DNA from: Aldrovandia affinis
Taxonomy: Eukaryota > Chordata > Actinopteri > Notacanthiformes > Halosauridae
Reading direction: 5' to 3'
Length of the DNA: 64,000 nucleotides
Assembly: GCA_029706075.1 (NCBI GenBank)
Contig: JAINUG010000214.1
Span: 880,001-944,000 of the forward strand
Shown here: positions 53,431 through 64,000 of the stretch, piece by piece
How positions within the stretch are numbered: the first letter of the stretch is position 1
Layout: the number at the start of each line of letters is the position of its first letter
The notes under the pieces: model-generated
Databases searched by the model: none
The model's input: the letters and a program-made list of their open reading frames with translations, nothing else
Told to the model about the DNA's origin: nothing
Made by a program: the position numbers and the translations under genes

Positions 53431-54439
53431 AACCCCAGTGGGGAGTCAGCTTCCTCAACAACAGGCACTGCTAAATAACTCCGGTCCCAGAAAAAGAGCG
53501 CGGTCAATCCTCACGTCCGTCTTGCGTGTCCGTCGGTACGGAGCGGTGTCAGAGCAGAGGCTCTGTCTGCCCTTCAGGAGATGTGCAGCGGTTTTTGACA
53601 ACAGCCTTCCGAGAATGGCCTCACCGTGCGCTGATTGTCTAAAGATTTTTTACCATCAATTTCATGCGTGTATTCTCTCTCTCTCTCTCTCTCTTTCTTC
53701 CTCTCCCTCCCTCCAGCTGATTGGGCTTTCTAATAGCACACAGCTTGTGTGCAATCAGCCCCATTAAGTTTGTCATCTATGGGTGCTAATGACCCCAGAG
53801 AGTGGCCGTGGGGAAGGCTCGCCCCCTGCAGGAAAGGCACCGCACCTGTCCTTTAGCTCACCTGGCGTGACCCGATCAGCCTTTCACATGAAGACAGTGC
53901 TCAGGTCAGCATCTATGCACTCATATTCTGTGTAACTCTTTTTTAATATGTACTGTATACATATTAGTACTCATTTTTAATGAGTGATGAAGACTTTTGG
54001 ACCTCACTGTATATATATATATATAGTTCTTTTAAATCAATTTTTACTCTTGATTCTTTGTAGACCTGTGTCATGGTCCGGGGTGCTGTCCTCTGTGAAT
54101 CCCTCCGTAAAAATGCACGAATGCGCTTTCCTTCGTCCGAAACGCACGCCGTCTGGGTTCCCCGCTCGTTCCGCAGCTGCGCGGCGCAGTCACTGCATGG
54201 GGGAGAAGATGGAGCGCGCTCCACGCACACGCAGGCAGACCGCAGGTCGCCCCGATCATCCCGGAGACCGGAACCCTCCCTCCTGATGAGTCGCCCTGCG
54301 GTCAGGACTCTATTCCAGACAGTGGGCTGAATCCACACACACTGGTCCCTGTACGAACCACTCAGAGAGGCCTCATGTGTTGTGGAATGTACATGAGCCA
54401 TTACCTCCATGACTGAGAATATATTTTTTTGTTTGCAAT
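53431..54439. other. no gene recognised; CpG-rich patch
   Basis: A CT microsatellite lies at 53678-53712. 53715-53900 is unique and repeat-free. 54070-54300 is CpG-rich (gcagctgcgcggcgcagtca) with open frames on both strands but no recognised domain or splice signals. A TA run lies at 54009-54025. Confidence 0.45.
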
Positions 54440-54748
54440 TTAGTTTCAGATTTTTTCCCATTTTTCTCCCAATTTAGTGGCCAATGATACCCTCTATTTA
54501 TTTGCCCTCCCCACATGAGTCTGCCGCTCGTCTCTACGAGGTATGTTCATTCTCCTTCGAGACGGAATTCGCCCACCCACGTTCTGGAGTCACCCTTACG
54601 CGCTTCTCAGCGAACTCCTGCCAGCTCACCCTCCCCCTCCCCCTCCCCCTTGGGCGGACAGCCAAACGCCGCCCCCGATCGGGGCTGACGACCGGGGCTG
54701 GTCTGGTAGAGACGGGTTTTGAACCGAGACCTACCGGAGGCCCCTGAG
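54440..54748 (-). mobile_element. SINE family A, minus strand, shortened head
   Basis: Reverse order of 10496-10870: 'tttctcccaatttagtggcc', 'ctctacgaggtatgttcatt', 'cgttctggagtcacccttac', 'cggacagccaaacgccgccc' and 'ggttttgaaccgagacct' (reverse B box). The A box is missing. Confidence 0.82.
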
Positions 54749-55339
54749 AATTGTGTTTCTGCAGCACAGACAGAGACCAAACCCCCACCCCCAAACCCAG
54801 TGACCTACCTGTGAAGTGTAAATCCGTAGGAGGAAGCAGGAAGCTATTGGCAGGACTTTGTTTCCTCCGTGAGCAGCTCTTTGACCGTCTCTCGTCTACA
54901 GTCTACAGGATTACGCAACGGTGAATATTTTGTTGTTCTAAAATATTTATTTCTGCCAATAACTTTTCCCGCTTCCTCCTCCCACGGAAACCCCGCATCA
55001 GCTGGCGAGAGCCGAGTTAGTTCCAGTTACGACATCGTCAGTCAGGAAGGACTGGCTTGGCTCTGGGCTAACAAAGCACCACGGAACAATTATTCTCAGT
55101 CAAGGTGATGTTTCATAGGCATTACACAACATGTCAAAACTATAGATTTAACTAGGTTACCTCCTTTTAGCTATACACTGTCCACAACTTGAATCGGGTG
55201 ACAAAAAATATGAATCATGAGCACGCCAGTGACATAAATCTCACTTCGTGCGCTTCTGGTAAGTTGTCACGGCGACAATGCTGCAAACACACGCCAGTTT
55301 TACATGCGTTGCATCTTTTGCATGTCACAAGCAGCAGTG
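54749..55339. other. no gene recognised
   Basis: Unique sequence; frames at 54869-55108 and 55189-55449 carry no recognised domain. Confidence 0.55.
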
Positions 55340-55492
55340 CAGTTCAGTGCAGTGGACCTAGGCTTGTAACTCTGAGACTGCGCGTTCAAATCCTTAGAGG
55401 GGCATTGCCATCGCATCCTTGGGTAAAGAACTTGCATGTACAAAAATAGGCTGTGCAAGTTGCTCTGGATAAGGGTGTCCTCTGAATAGAAA
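55340..55492 (+). mobile_element. SINE family D-like copy, diverged
   Basis: The head 'agtgcagtggacctaggctt' and 'gactgcgcgttcaaatcctt' (B-box-like) are followed by the tail 'caagttgctctggataaggg'. It is older than the copy at 25838. Confidence 0.6.
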
Positions 55493-55737
55493 ATAACCAG
55501 GAAACAAATAATGTAACAGTAATGTAAGACTATTTTTCTATTGTCAAGTATTCAATAAAGGACAATGATTGCCCTAGCATCCTGTCCTTGCATAGAATAT
55601 ATCCATATATATATATATAAATATAATATACAGGGAATTAAGGAAGGCCTATGAGACAATGTTTCTCATTTGACTTTCTGTGATTGTGTAATGGAGCGGA
55701 TGGATGCTGGCGCTTTGTACTTCATTAAAAAAGAAAG

Positions 55738-55870
55738 TAATAATAATAATAATAATAATAATAATCTTTTTTATGTTCAAATTCTCTGATTGCTGAACTC
55801 AGTTTGCTGATTGTGGTGGTGATGAACAAGAGCCCACCCCCCACACACACCACACCACACACACACCACA
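55738..55870. repeat. (AAT)n run and nearby CA-rich tract
   Basis: 55738-55764 is AAT repeats. 55842-55887 is CACAC with CCACAC interruptions. Confidence 0.9.
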
Positions 55871-56129
55871 CACACATACACACACAAAAAGCCACTTAAG
55901 ACCACTTGAGACCCCACTTTAAAAAGAGGTAAATACGGCGCAGCGTGCACTGTGTACACTCTAGCATTGTAATGGAAGGGCCAGTCACCTAACCCGACCC
56001 CCTGAACAGCATTACCTTTTATTCTTTTCTAGACTACTTCCTTTATGTGCTGTGGTCTGTCTGTGTCAGGTGAATTGTGTTTGTTAGCTTTGGAACAGGT
56101 CAGCACTTATATTCCCCTTTATATACCAG

Positions 56130-56131
56130 AT

Positions 56132-56194
<63 letters not shown>

Positions 56195-56541
56195 CGTGCG
56201 TGTGTGTGTGTGTGTGTGCGTGCGTGCGTGTGCGCGGGCGTGTGCACCTGTGCCTGTGCCTGTGGGTGTGGGTGTGGGTGGTTAATTCCAGGTGGACAAG
56301 TTCACTGTGGTATAGTGCGCTCGAGATTCCTCCAGGGGCAGCGTTGTTAATTACTCTGCCCATTTGCTACATCTGCAGAACGTTGGATCTGCTGCATCTC
56401 CTTGGCCCTACAGGTATTGTAGTTGTAGGTTGCCTCTCGATTGCTGTACAAACAATGCAATTTCAATTATACGGCCAATGGGTTCATACTATGGGGAACT
56501 GTGTTTATTTGTCCCATAAGGGTGTGCGCGTGCGTGTGCGC

Positions 56542-56591
<50 letters not shown>

Positions 56592-56635
56592 GTGTGTGTG
56601 CGTGTGTGTGTGTGTGTGTGCGTGTGCGCCTGACT
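56130..56635. repeat. two GT/GCGT microsatellites
   Basis: 56130-56280 and 56521-56632 are GT repeats with GCGT steps, separated by about 240 bp of unique sequence. Long frames across both are artefacts. Confidence 0.95.
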
Positions 56636-56943
56636 TTGCATATGGGGGTGTAGGGAGATATTTATATTAGGTGGAATTAATTATGCAATTCAGTATGAGC
56701 TCACTGTTACAACAGAACATAAAACTATAATGGGTTTTAAGTTCCTCATCACTGTTCAACAATAGTTGTAGCAATTTATGTAAGTGTTTAAGTGCTGCTC
56801 ATGTCAGTTAATGCCCTACTCCTGTAAGATATATATTTTTAAATGTAACAAACTGCTTAAGTGTGTTACCCAAACATTGGGCAGAACACCATAGTTACTA
56901 GATCGAAAGGGCATTGGCACACACACTTACACACACACTTGTT

Positions 56944-56974
<31 letters not shown>

Positions 56975-57896
56975 GGAGATGTTTTGTATCTCTGTGAAGC
57001 AGCAGCCTTTCACATAACAGTTATAATTTTCACCGATGAACTGTTTATCACTTTTATTTCATCGCCTAACAGTCCATTTGCATTACAGCGCCTAACGATT
57101 TGGGGCTTAGAGTAAGCAGTACGCTCATTTGTAGTCAGTTGAGTTAGATACCACGGTCAGTGGATATCAGCTTTTGGTGCACGTTTAGGCGTCAGTTATT
57201 TACTGTTGTCATGGTCTGTCCATTGATCTTAAAGATACATGAACAGTAGAATCTGCAAGGTACGCGGCGAATAGTTTTAGAGTCGCATTTATTGCGACAA
57301 AAATTGTCAAACGGCCAAAAAACATCCATCCTAATACTACGTTGTCATTTCCATCAATCCACTTTCACCGCAGATTTCCGAAAGCTGCAAAATTGGCTAA
57401 AAGAAAGCACCCTTTCGGTGTGTCTCTTACACAAATTCCGCACCGCTGTTCCCAATCAAAAGGAGGATTATCAATTCAGCTGATAGATGTTTTTGTCTCA
57501 AGATCCCGTCTAAACTTAATCTTGGTCAAAACATCATCATCATGAAAATAAAAAAAATCTCACATTGCAATCCAACACTCCAGTAATGGATTTTTTGCAT
57601 ATTTTGTACCATCCTGGGCTGCAGAGTTTTGAATAACTGTCATATGCTAGTGTTCACAAGGGCTCAGCAGAGAGGCTAAACGTAGGTATTTTCACCCATC
57701 TCCGAGAGGAATTTAATCCCTTAAATTCTATGAAAAAAAGGTAATGTCCACTGGGCCACTGTCCTACATTCCCTCTGTATCAGTGTCCTTAAGGTGGAGG
57801 GGAGAAATAAGAGGTTTCACCACATAGTGATGCCAGATATACTGTGCATCTCGCAATGGAACTGAGCGCTTCTCTGCGCGCCATCTGTATTCACAA
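56636..57896. other. no gene recognised
   Basis: AT-rich unique sequence with a CA run at 56920-56970. Frames at 57292-57545 show no recognised motif. Confidence 0.55.
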
Positions 57897-58045
57897 TCTT
57901 TCATGCAACTGGTCACTCCCCTGTTGTCTTCCATATCTTTCACACAACTGGTCATGCCCCATCACCCCCATATCTTTCACATAACTGTTCGCACCCTGTC
58001 GTCCTCCATATCTTTCGAACAACCGCTCACAGCCCGTCCTCCTCC
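57897..58045. repeat. short minisatellite, about 39-bp unit, about 4 copies
   Basis: 'atctttcacacaactggtca' with 'gtcgtcctccat'-type ends recurs at about 57895, 57935, 57971 and 58010, with marked divergence. Confidence 0.85.
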
Positions 58046-58900
58046 ATCTGCTAACACACAAGGATGCCTTTGCAGAGACCCACAAACCCAGTTGAAGCGC
58101 GTTAACCCGTTTTTTTCCCCCCCTAAGAAGCTAAAACGGGCTGCCTTTTTCCTCCCTCGCAACGCCACACGGGCCATGTCCCTGTCCCTGTCCTGAACGT
58201 TATTTATTTCTGGGCTCGCTGAGGATCCTAAAAATACTCTCCGTCTGTGTCAGGAGCCCCCTCTCACTTCATAATCAATCGTCCTGTTCGAGCGACATCA
58301 TCCGCTCAGTGGCGTTCTGTCACCAGGGAGACGGGGAGCAACTGTTTGCGGCAGTGGCGGCGGCGGAGGCTAGCGCTTTCGCGCTAAGGTGACCTCGACG
58401 AGCGGCCCAGCGGCGGATCTCCAGCGGCAGCCGCGAGTGTGTGAAGGATCGCGGTGACTCGTTCGCCGCGGGGGCATCCTTCTCAGGGAGAGCCGTCATT
58501 GCAGCCGCTCAGCTGAGCTTAATTTCACTCCTTTATCATCTTATTTGGAGCGCTGCCCCCACAGTCTTTTGACCTCGTGAACTTTGACCCCCACCCCCTC
58601 CACCCCACCCCCGCGGCTCTCCTGACATCCTTGGCCCTGACCTCCTGCACTCTTATCACGTATACTTCCTTCTCTCTGGCCGGTTATTTATAGCGAGGCT
58701 CTGTTCTTGCTGTGCGTTATCCAGCTGCTCTCCGCTGATTGCTCGGCGGGCGATGCAGTTGATCACATTACCCAATGACTTTGATCAGTCAGTGCCTCCA
58801 GTCTACTCCATCGAGTTCATTCTGAGATTGGCACGGTTCACGGACAGAGAGAGGAGTCGCGACGCATCCACCGAGCATGACACCTGCCTCTGAGCAGAGT
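58046..58900. other. repeat-poor, CpG-rich stretch
   Basis: 58330-58480 is rich in CpG and in GGCGGC/GCGGCG words ('gcggcagtggcggcggcgga'). 58480-58800 is unique. There is no exon and no promoter box that I can defend. It could be regulatory or a CpG island of an unseen transcript. Confidence 0.35.
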
Positions 58901-59475
58901 AGGTACTGAGCACAGCAAGACTACTCAACGCAGCAAAACTACTCAACGCAGCAAAACTACTCAACGCGGCAAGACTACTCAACGCAGCAAAACTACTCAA
59001 CGCAGCAAGACTACTCAACGCAGCAAAACTACTCAACGCAGCAAGACTACTCAACGCAGCAAGACTACTCAACACAGCAAGACTACTCAACACAGCAAGA
59101 CTACTCAACGCAGCAAAACTACTCAACGCAGCAAGACTACTCAACGCAGCAAGACTACTCAATGCAGCAAAACTACTCAACGCAGCAAGACTACTCAACG
59201 CAGCAAGACTACTCAACGCAGCAAAACTACTCAACGCAGCAAAACTACTCAACGCAGCAAGACTACTCAACGCAGCAAAACTACTCAACGCAGCAAGACT
59301 ACTCAACGCAGCAAGACTACTCAACGCAGCAAAACTACTCAACGCGGCAAAACTACTCAACGCGGCAAAACTACTCAACGCAGCAAAACTACTCAACGCA
59401 GCAAGACTACTCAACGCAGCAAAACTACTCAACGCAGCAAGACTACTCAACGCGGCAAAACTACTCAACGCGGCC
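58901..59475. repeat. minisatellite, 18-bp unit, about 31 copies
   Basis: The unit 'ctactcaacgcagcaaga' has a two-way variant at its end (caaga or caaaa) and rare cgcggc and cacagc forms. On the plus strand it reads as Y-S-T-Q-Q-(D/N) hexapeptides, on the minus strand as LSS(F/L)AA. No start context, splice signal or flanking coding sequence supports translation. Confidence 0.97.
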
Positions 59476-60132
59476 CATCCACTGAGCACAGTGCGGCCAG
59501 CGAGTGCAGCACAGTGACAGAAAACAGACGAGCTCTAAGACGGATGCTCTCAAAGATTGAAATGGCCCCTGTGTTTCCCGGGGAGGGGGGGAAGGTTGAC
59601 AGAGGCTGACGTTTGTCATTGAAAGCTGGCTGCTTCCTGTCCGACTGCCCGCTGGGAACCTGGGGAAATTAACCTCCGTGACGCCTACAGCGTCTGAATT
59701 TCAGGAACGTCTCTCACAGCAGTCGTTCATTTCTTTTTTTCTTTAAAAAAAAGGGCCGGGGCTGTCTTCAGAGTGTCATTAGCCCACTCGGAATCAAATG
59801 TACGCATTTGTGCGCTATTTTCTTCTCCCCCAAATCTGTCTTCCTCAGACGTTCCAGGTCTGTCCCGGCGCGACCCCCAGGGCGTTGTCCCAGAGTGCCT
59901 TTCTTTTGGCTCACCCTTCACCCCCGTGGCAGCAGAATGTTTCTTCGTGTTTCTTAAAATTGTCGTCCCCACGTTAGCTGGCCCCCTGACCTGCGTTCTG
60001 AATAACTGATCTTGAGCTGACATTTGCGAATCCCGCCAAGGAGACCCGCGCACCCCTCTGGTTCCCTGTCAGATTCAAACCAAGCGAGAGAGCGGCAGGG
60101 TAATGACAGAGTGAGTGTGACATTCTCCTACG
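59476..60132. other. no gene recognised
   Basis: Unique sequence with a poly-T/poly-A inverted pair near 59732-59753. Nothing could be supported. Confidence 0.6.
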
Positions 60133-60472
60133 CGACAGGCCCTAGGCCCCGCCTCCGTTTTGGGCCCCATCCCCCTCCCTCCTCTGAGTTCAACACATCC
60201 GGCATGGCATTCTGGGAGATGGAGTTCTTAGATTTAACGTTAGATTGGAGATATCATTGGCCTTATTTATTTTGTATGACTACTACTACTGATAATAATA
60301 ATAAGGATCCTGTGTGATGAGCATATATTTATTAGGCGTGTAAGTGTAATATTAATTATGTAAAAAAATATATATAATACATTAAAAATACAAATATTTA
60401 TAAATATAAATATTTTCCCCATAGTGGGCCCTAGGCCCAGGCCTATGCGGACATTCAGCCCTGGCGACGGCG
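60133..60472 (-). mobile_element. MITE with GGGCCTAGGGCCC arms, copy 2 (inverted)
   Basis: It starts 'caggccctaggccccgcctc' and ends 'gggccctaggcccaggccta' plus 'gcggacattcagccctgg'. The interior shares 'catggcattctgggagatgg', 'ttagatttaacgttagattg' and 'aggatcctgtgtgatgagca' with copy 1 in reverse orientation. Confidence 0.82.
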
Positions 60473-60767
60473 TAATCACCGGTCACCTGGATTGTACGCG
60501 ATTGATCACCTGGGTGTTGGCAGTGTCAGCTTCCTGTTTTGACCCTACTTGGGAGAGCGGATGGCTGTGACATCATCACTAGAACTGCATCCCTTACTCA
60601 CTTGTCCGTCTTTATCGGTCACGCTTTCGTCTTCACGGCATCCTCAATTCTATTGCAACAGGTTATGATGCATGCGGGTGTAACAGCCCCACAGACTACA
60701 CGGGCAGAGGTATAAACATCGATTTCTGGGGAAGGGGGGGAAAACCCACACTTTTTGCTTGTTTTTG

Positions 60768-60905
60768 TTATTTTACATTTTACATTTGACATTTTAAGCA
60801 TTTAGCAGACGCTCTTATCCAGAGCGACTTACAAGAAGTACAAGAATTGTACTGTTGATGTTCATGTCAGATGGAAATTCATTCCTTCAGTCAGGCAAGC
60901 TTCTC
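60768..60905 (-). mobile_element. LINE 3' tail fragment
   Basis: 'agcatttagcagacgctctt' and 'atccagagcgacttacaag', preceded by TTTACAT repeats, as at 32628. Coding sequence is absent. Confidence 0.75.
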
Positions 60906-61026
60906 AGTAGTTCTGTTTATCACCCTGGCATAAGAACGGCAACTAGAACAACTATCTTCATCCATACAGATGATCGAGTATGCAAGTGTCATTAATTTTC
61001 AGATTGCAATCACAATGGAAATAATC

Positions 61027-61102
61027 CCTCATCATCATTATCATCATCAGCAGCAGCAGCATCAGCAGCAGTAGCAGCAGTAGTAGTAGTAGTAGTAGTA
61101 TT
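61027..61102. repeat. (CAT)n/(CAG)n/(TAG)n triplet tract
   Basis: CATCAT, then CAGCAG with CAT steps, then TAGTAG repeats. Confidence 0.95.
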
Positions 61103-61504
61103 GTTGTAGTAGTATTGGTAGCAGTTTTAGCATACCACTGATATTAATTTGTACTAATTTGGCCCGATAGTTACCTATGATGGATTGGATTATGAGTTCC
61201 TTTTATAACAATGAATTAATTATTTATTTTGTGTGCATTCTTTTTTTTACTTAACTACATAACATAGCTCCCATAAACTACACGTATGTCACATATCAGT
61301 ACGACCCCCCGCCCCCCTCCCCCTCCCCCAATGAGCAGAGCTATGTCTAAAGAAGGGGAGATTAAACACAGGGGGATGACCAGAGTTTCCACCATTGACA
61401 GTCTGCATTGACAGACAGACACCATTGGCAGACTGCATCCATTTATTCAATTTATTTTGACTCGGTTAATGTTTCTTTCACGTATGAAATATCTGCTTTT
61501 ATTG
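61103..61504. other. no gene recognised
   Basis: AT-rich, with a C-rich patch at 61305-61330 and a short duplication (cattgacagtctgcattgac) near 61395. Confidence 0.6.
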
Positions 61505-61716
61505 TAACAGTGGTGGGAGATTGGGGGGGACTCTGGAGCGGTGCCTGAGACAGCGTTGATTTCCTGTGAGAAGAATGGTGTTGCATCCCTCCAATAGAGT
61601 TCCAGACACTTGTAGAATCTATGCCAAGGCGCATTGAAGCTGGTGGGTGGTGGTGGCCCAACGCCCTATTAAGACACTTTATGTTGGTGTTTCCTTTATT
61701 TTGGCAGTGACCTGTA
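61505..61716 (+). mobile_element. Tc1-like element (TACAGGT-end family), copy 5, 3' part
   Basis: 'gagttccagacacttgtaga' and the right end 'cctttattttggcagtgacc' plus TGTA. The left end is missing. Confidence 0.82.
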
Positions 61717-61728
61717 GATGACATGTTT

Positions 61729-61992
61729 GTGTTAATACTTTATTTGACTATGGTCATTTATGACATGAAAACGCCAGTGTCATTACCATAACGTAATACC
61801 TGTCATAAAGTATGTCTGTTCATAACTATGACGTAGCCTTGTTATGACACAACCTAAGATCTGCATAGAAGGCTCACTATGGCAGGGGTGCCATTGCTCC
61901 GTATTCATGGTGACATATGAAAGTGACTATGTCAATAACTAGTTATGACACCCTATGCCAGGTATTATGGTCATTTTCATATAAAGCGTTAC
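61729..61992. mobile_element. palindromic MITE with 'taatactttatttgac' ends
   Basis: The left end 'gttaatactttatttgacta' is the imperfect inverse of 'catataaagcgttaccac'. The interior is built of 'ttatgaca' and 'gtcataa' words, a pattern I have seen in dispersed fish elements. Confidence 0.6.
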
Positions 61993-62389
61993 CACGTTGG
62001 TCTGTGTGCATGACAGATTGTGACTGAAATGTACAGGCGAATTATGTGACCTCTTCCGGTTAATAACCAGGCCACAGTTTCTCACTCTGTTTAAAGAAAT
62101 AATCCATTTCTGAAATGGCATGCTTTGTGAGGGTCGTCACAACATTGTGAGCCCTGTGAATCTGCTCCAATTACCAAACCGATTAAATGGAAGCTGATGC
62201 TTGTGACAGAAAAGAAAGATTGACTTAGTTGGACAAATGAAATAAATTGAAGCAGTCGGTCATCGGAAGTATCTCTAGTATTACAGTATCTAGTGTTTTC
62301 CTTTGACACAGTTGTAGATGTTCCACCCTGTATAGGAAAGTATCGTACTGAAGCCTGACCCACATGAAGCTGTTATTGTGACATAGGGC
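61993..62389. other. no gene recognised
   Basis: Unique sequence; nothing supported. Confidence 0.55.
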
Positions 62390-62526
62390 TGTGTGTGTGT
62401 GTGTGTGTGTTTATGTACATGTATACCGTACATGTATGAACAGTCACACACATACATATGCACAAGCACACGTATGTATAGTACACACACACGCTCACTC
62501 TCACACACACACACACACACACACAC

Positions 62527-62572
<46 letters not shown>
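62390..62572. repeat. GT tract, palindromic spacer, CA tract
   Basis: GT repeats, then 'acatgtataccgtacatgt' (itself an imperfect palindrome), then CA repeats. The whole can fold back on itself. Confidence 0.95.
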
Positions 62573-62573
<1 letters not shown>

Positions 62574-64000
62574 AACTTGCATTAAGAGGCATGCATTTAA
62601 AAATCCATTTAATTCAACCTTTATCGATAAGGCTGGGTAATTAACTGTGCCATTTTAACAGTCCCAGATTGTTTCATTACCACCAACTTGTTCATGTTTC
62701 CGCATATAATTAAACATTAATTAATTTCCATTTTTCTCCTGTTTGGAATCATCGATTGTGAAGGTTTTGAGTCATCACCTGGCCACCAGCAGAGATTAAT
62801 CAACTTGAAGTAGAGGAGGATGAACCCCATAACCCCTCAAACGGATGATTACTCTCAACGTGTTTCCGTTCACATTCCTCCGTTATCAATCAAGCAGTTC
62901 ATTAGCTGACTAGTCAATACCAGTAGGTATGCCTTCCCAATTTTATTTCGGGATATCTCTTCACATCGCAAAATTGTTCAGCATTGGTTCATATCTCGGG
63001 ATCATCTGAACTCGTGGATAAACGTAGCCCGCTCCTCATTCTCTGCGTCTGAATTCAAGGAATATTGACTTTGTAAATATCTGTTCATCTGATCTGTGCA
63101 CATCGGGTTGTGCAATGTGCCTGAAAAAGCATCAAAGTTTTCACCAAACTGACGTTTGTTTGCTCGGTTTGTCAAAGCTAGTGCACTGTACAGGTATACA
63201 GTTATTGGAGGGATAAAAATAAAAAAAGTTTAAAGTTAGTGTATTTTCTTTAACGATTCAGTGGATTTTGATTCAATTAAACCTCTCGTTGTCGTTTGTT
63301 TTCTCTAACGTGACATGAAGACGGAGAACGTTACAACGTGGGACACAATTAAGAGGAGGCTTTGCGATTCCTCGCCAGTGGATTATTCCGTTAATTGGCA
63401 GGCTTGTTAATCGAGCGAAGTAAATGAAAACGGGGTTGAGACCGATGGTCAATTAAAAGGTACGATTTCAGCCTCCTCTGGTCCCAGCTCACCGGCGGCC
63501 ACAACTCGGCAGGGAATGGGCCTAGCTCAAACACGCTACCGTCCCAAAATGTACATCGCACGGAAGAGCAATTTTGTGCTGAACGTTGCTGAAAATAAAT
63601 GTTTCTTTTAAAATGGCCGGTGAGCTGCAGGGTTGTTGTTTTCTTTACAAGGAGGCCGAGATGACACAGCAGCTGTAGGATGTGGGTGGAGAGCTTCTTC
63701 ATACGCACGTATGACGAGAGAGAGCAGGCGCTGACGCAGGCAGCTGCAGGACAGTAGCTTGTGCTACAATGTTTTTTTATTTTTTTTATTTTGTCTAATC
63801 TGTTGCCCGGTTGTTTTTATCGCGTGCATTCTGCCAAGTGTTTTTTATCCGTGTTGGTCCTGATGATCCCTAACTCTACTGTGTGATCTGTGAGTGTGCT
63901 TTGTGTACTCTACGTTTGTCTATATGTAAATATGTTTTAAGATGTTTATATATAGCTATAATAGCCACTGTAAATTCTGCTTTTTATTCAGTTTGTAACT
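62573..64000. other. repeat-poor stretch, no gene recognised
   Basis: No repeat family is visible to the window end. 'ccgttaattggcaggcttgt' and 'taatcgagcgaagtaaatga' near 63391-63424 have homeodomain-type TTAAT/TAATC cores. It is a candidate for conserved non-coding DNA, untested. Confidence 0.35.

Noticed and set aside
53964..54461. 165-codon minus-strand frame over a CpG-rich patch
   Set aside because: It runs through a TA microsatellite and into SINE sequence at its ends, has no recognised domain, and is open on the other strand too.

Overview
The window looks like intergenic or intronic DNA from a ray-finned fish nuclear genome. I infer this from the repeat mix: Tc1/mariner, hAT, PIF/Harbinger and piggyBac-type elements, an L2-clade LINE, tRNA-headed SINEs with the fish-type tail 'gtcgctctggataagag..tctgctaaat', long GT/CA microsatellites and many minisatellites. 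The exact lineage cannot be fixed from sequence alone. I found no convincing exon of a conserved host gene, no rRNA or tRNA gene, no CRISPR array and no bacterial-type operon. Almost every long open frame is a shadow of a tandem repeat or part of a transposon relic.

Layout. 1-15 kb: a 57-bp minisatellite, L2-like and Tc1 fragments, 34-bp and 31-bp minisatellites, several non-autonomous copies of one Tc1-like family (ends TACAGGTRACTGCCAAAATA), a MITE family with GGATTCAATCA-type ends, a tRNA-headed SINE and a nested Tc1/hAT cluster at 13.9-14.75 kb. 15-22.4 kb: repeat-poor, with homeodomain-type sites and two promoter-like CpG-rich patches, the most likely place for host regulatory DNA. 22.4-32.6 kb: a 48-bp minisatellite with higher-order structure, a 39-bp minisatellite rich in E-boxes, and a long GT tract.

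32.6-37 kb: a near full-length but frameshifted L2-clade LINE on the minus strand, with endonuclease and reverse transcriptase, three related 5' monomers, and a minisatellite expanded inside its ORF2. 37.4-44.2 kb: a MITE, then a nested hAT complex. An outer BED-finger hAT relic is interrupted by an inner hAT whose 8-bp target duplication is still visible. The inner element encloses 2.3 kb of foreign DNA holding an intron-less, frameshifted coiled-coil reading frame with 14-residue repeats. 44.5-48.1 kb: the 3' end of a second LINE type on the plus strand, then a Harbinger derivative that keeps only its MYB-like DNA-binding gene.

48.5-64 kb: a palindromic Tc1-type MITE, a piggyBac-type MITE, a Tc1-like element split by a SINE and a second MITE, SINE copies, GT tracts, an 18-bp minisatellite of about 31 units, a second inverted copy of the 37-kb MITE, and repeat-poor sequence to the end. 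The recognised genes do not form a pathway. The biology is one of layered transposition, tandem-repeat growth and possible cis-regulatory DNA. The most unusual items are the cargo-bearing hAT complex with its coiled-coil frame, the LINE with tandem repeats at both its 5' end and inside ORF2, and the motif-dense minisatellites.
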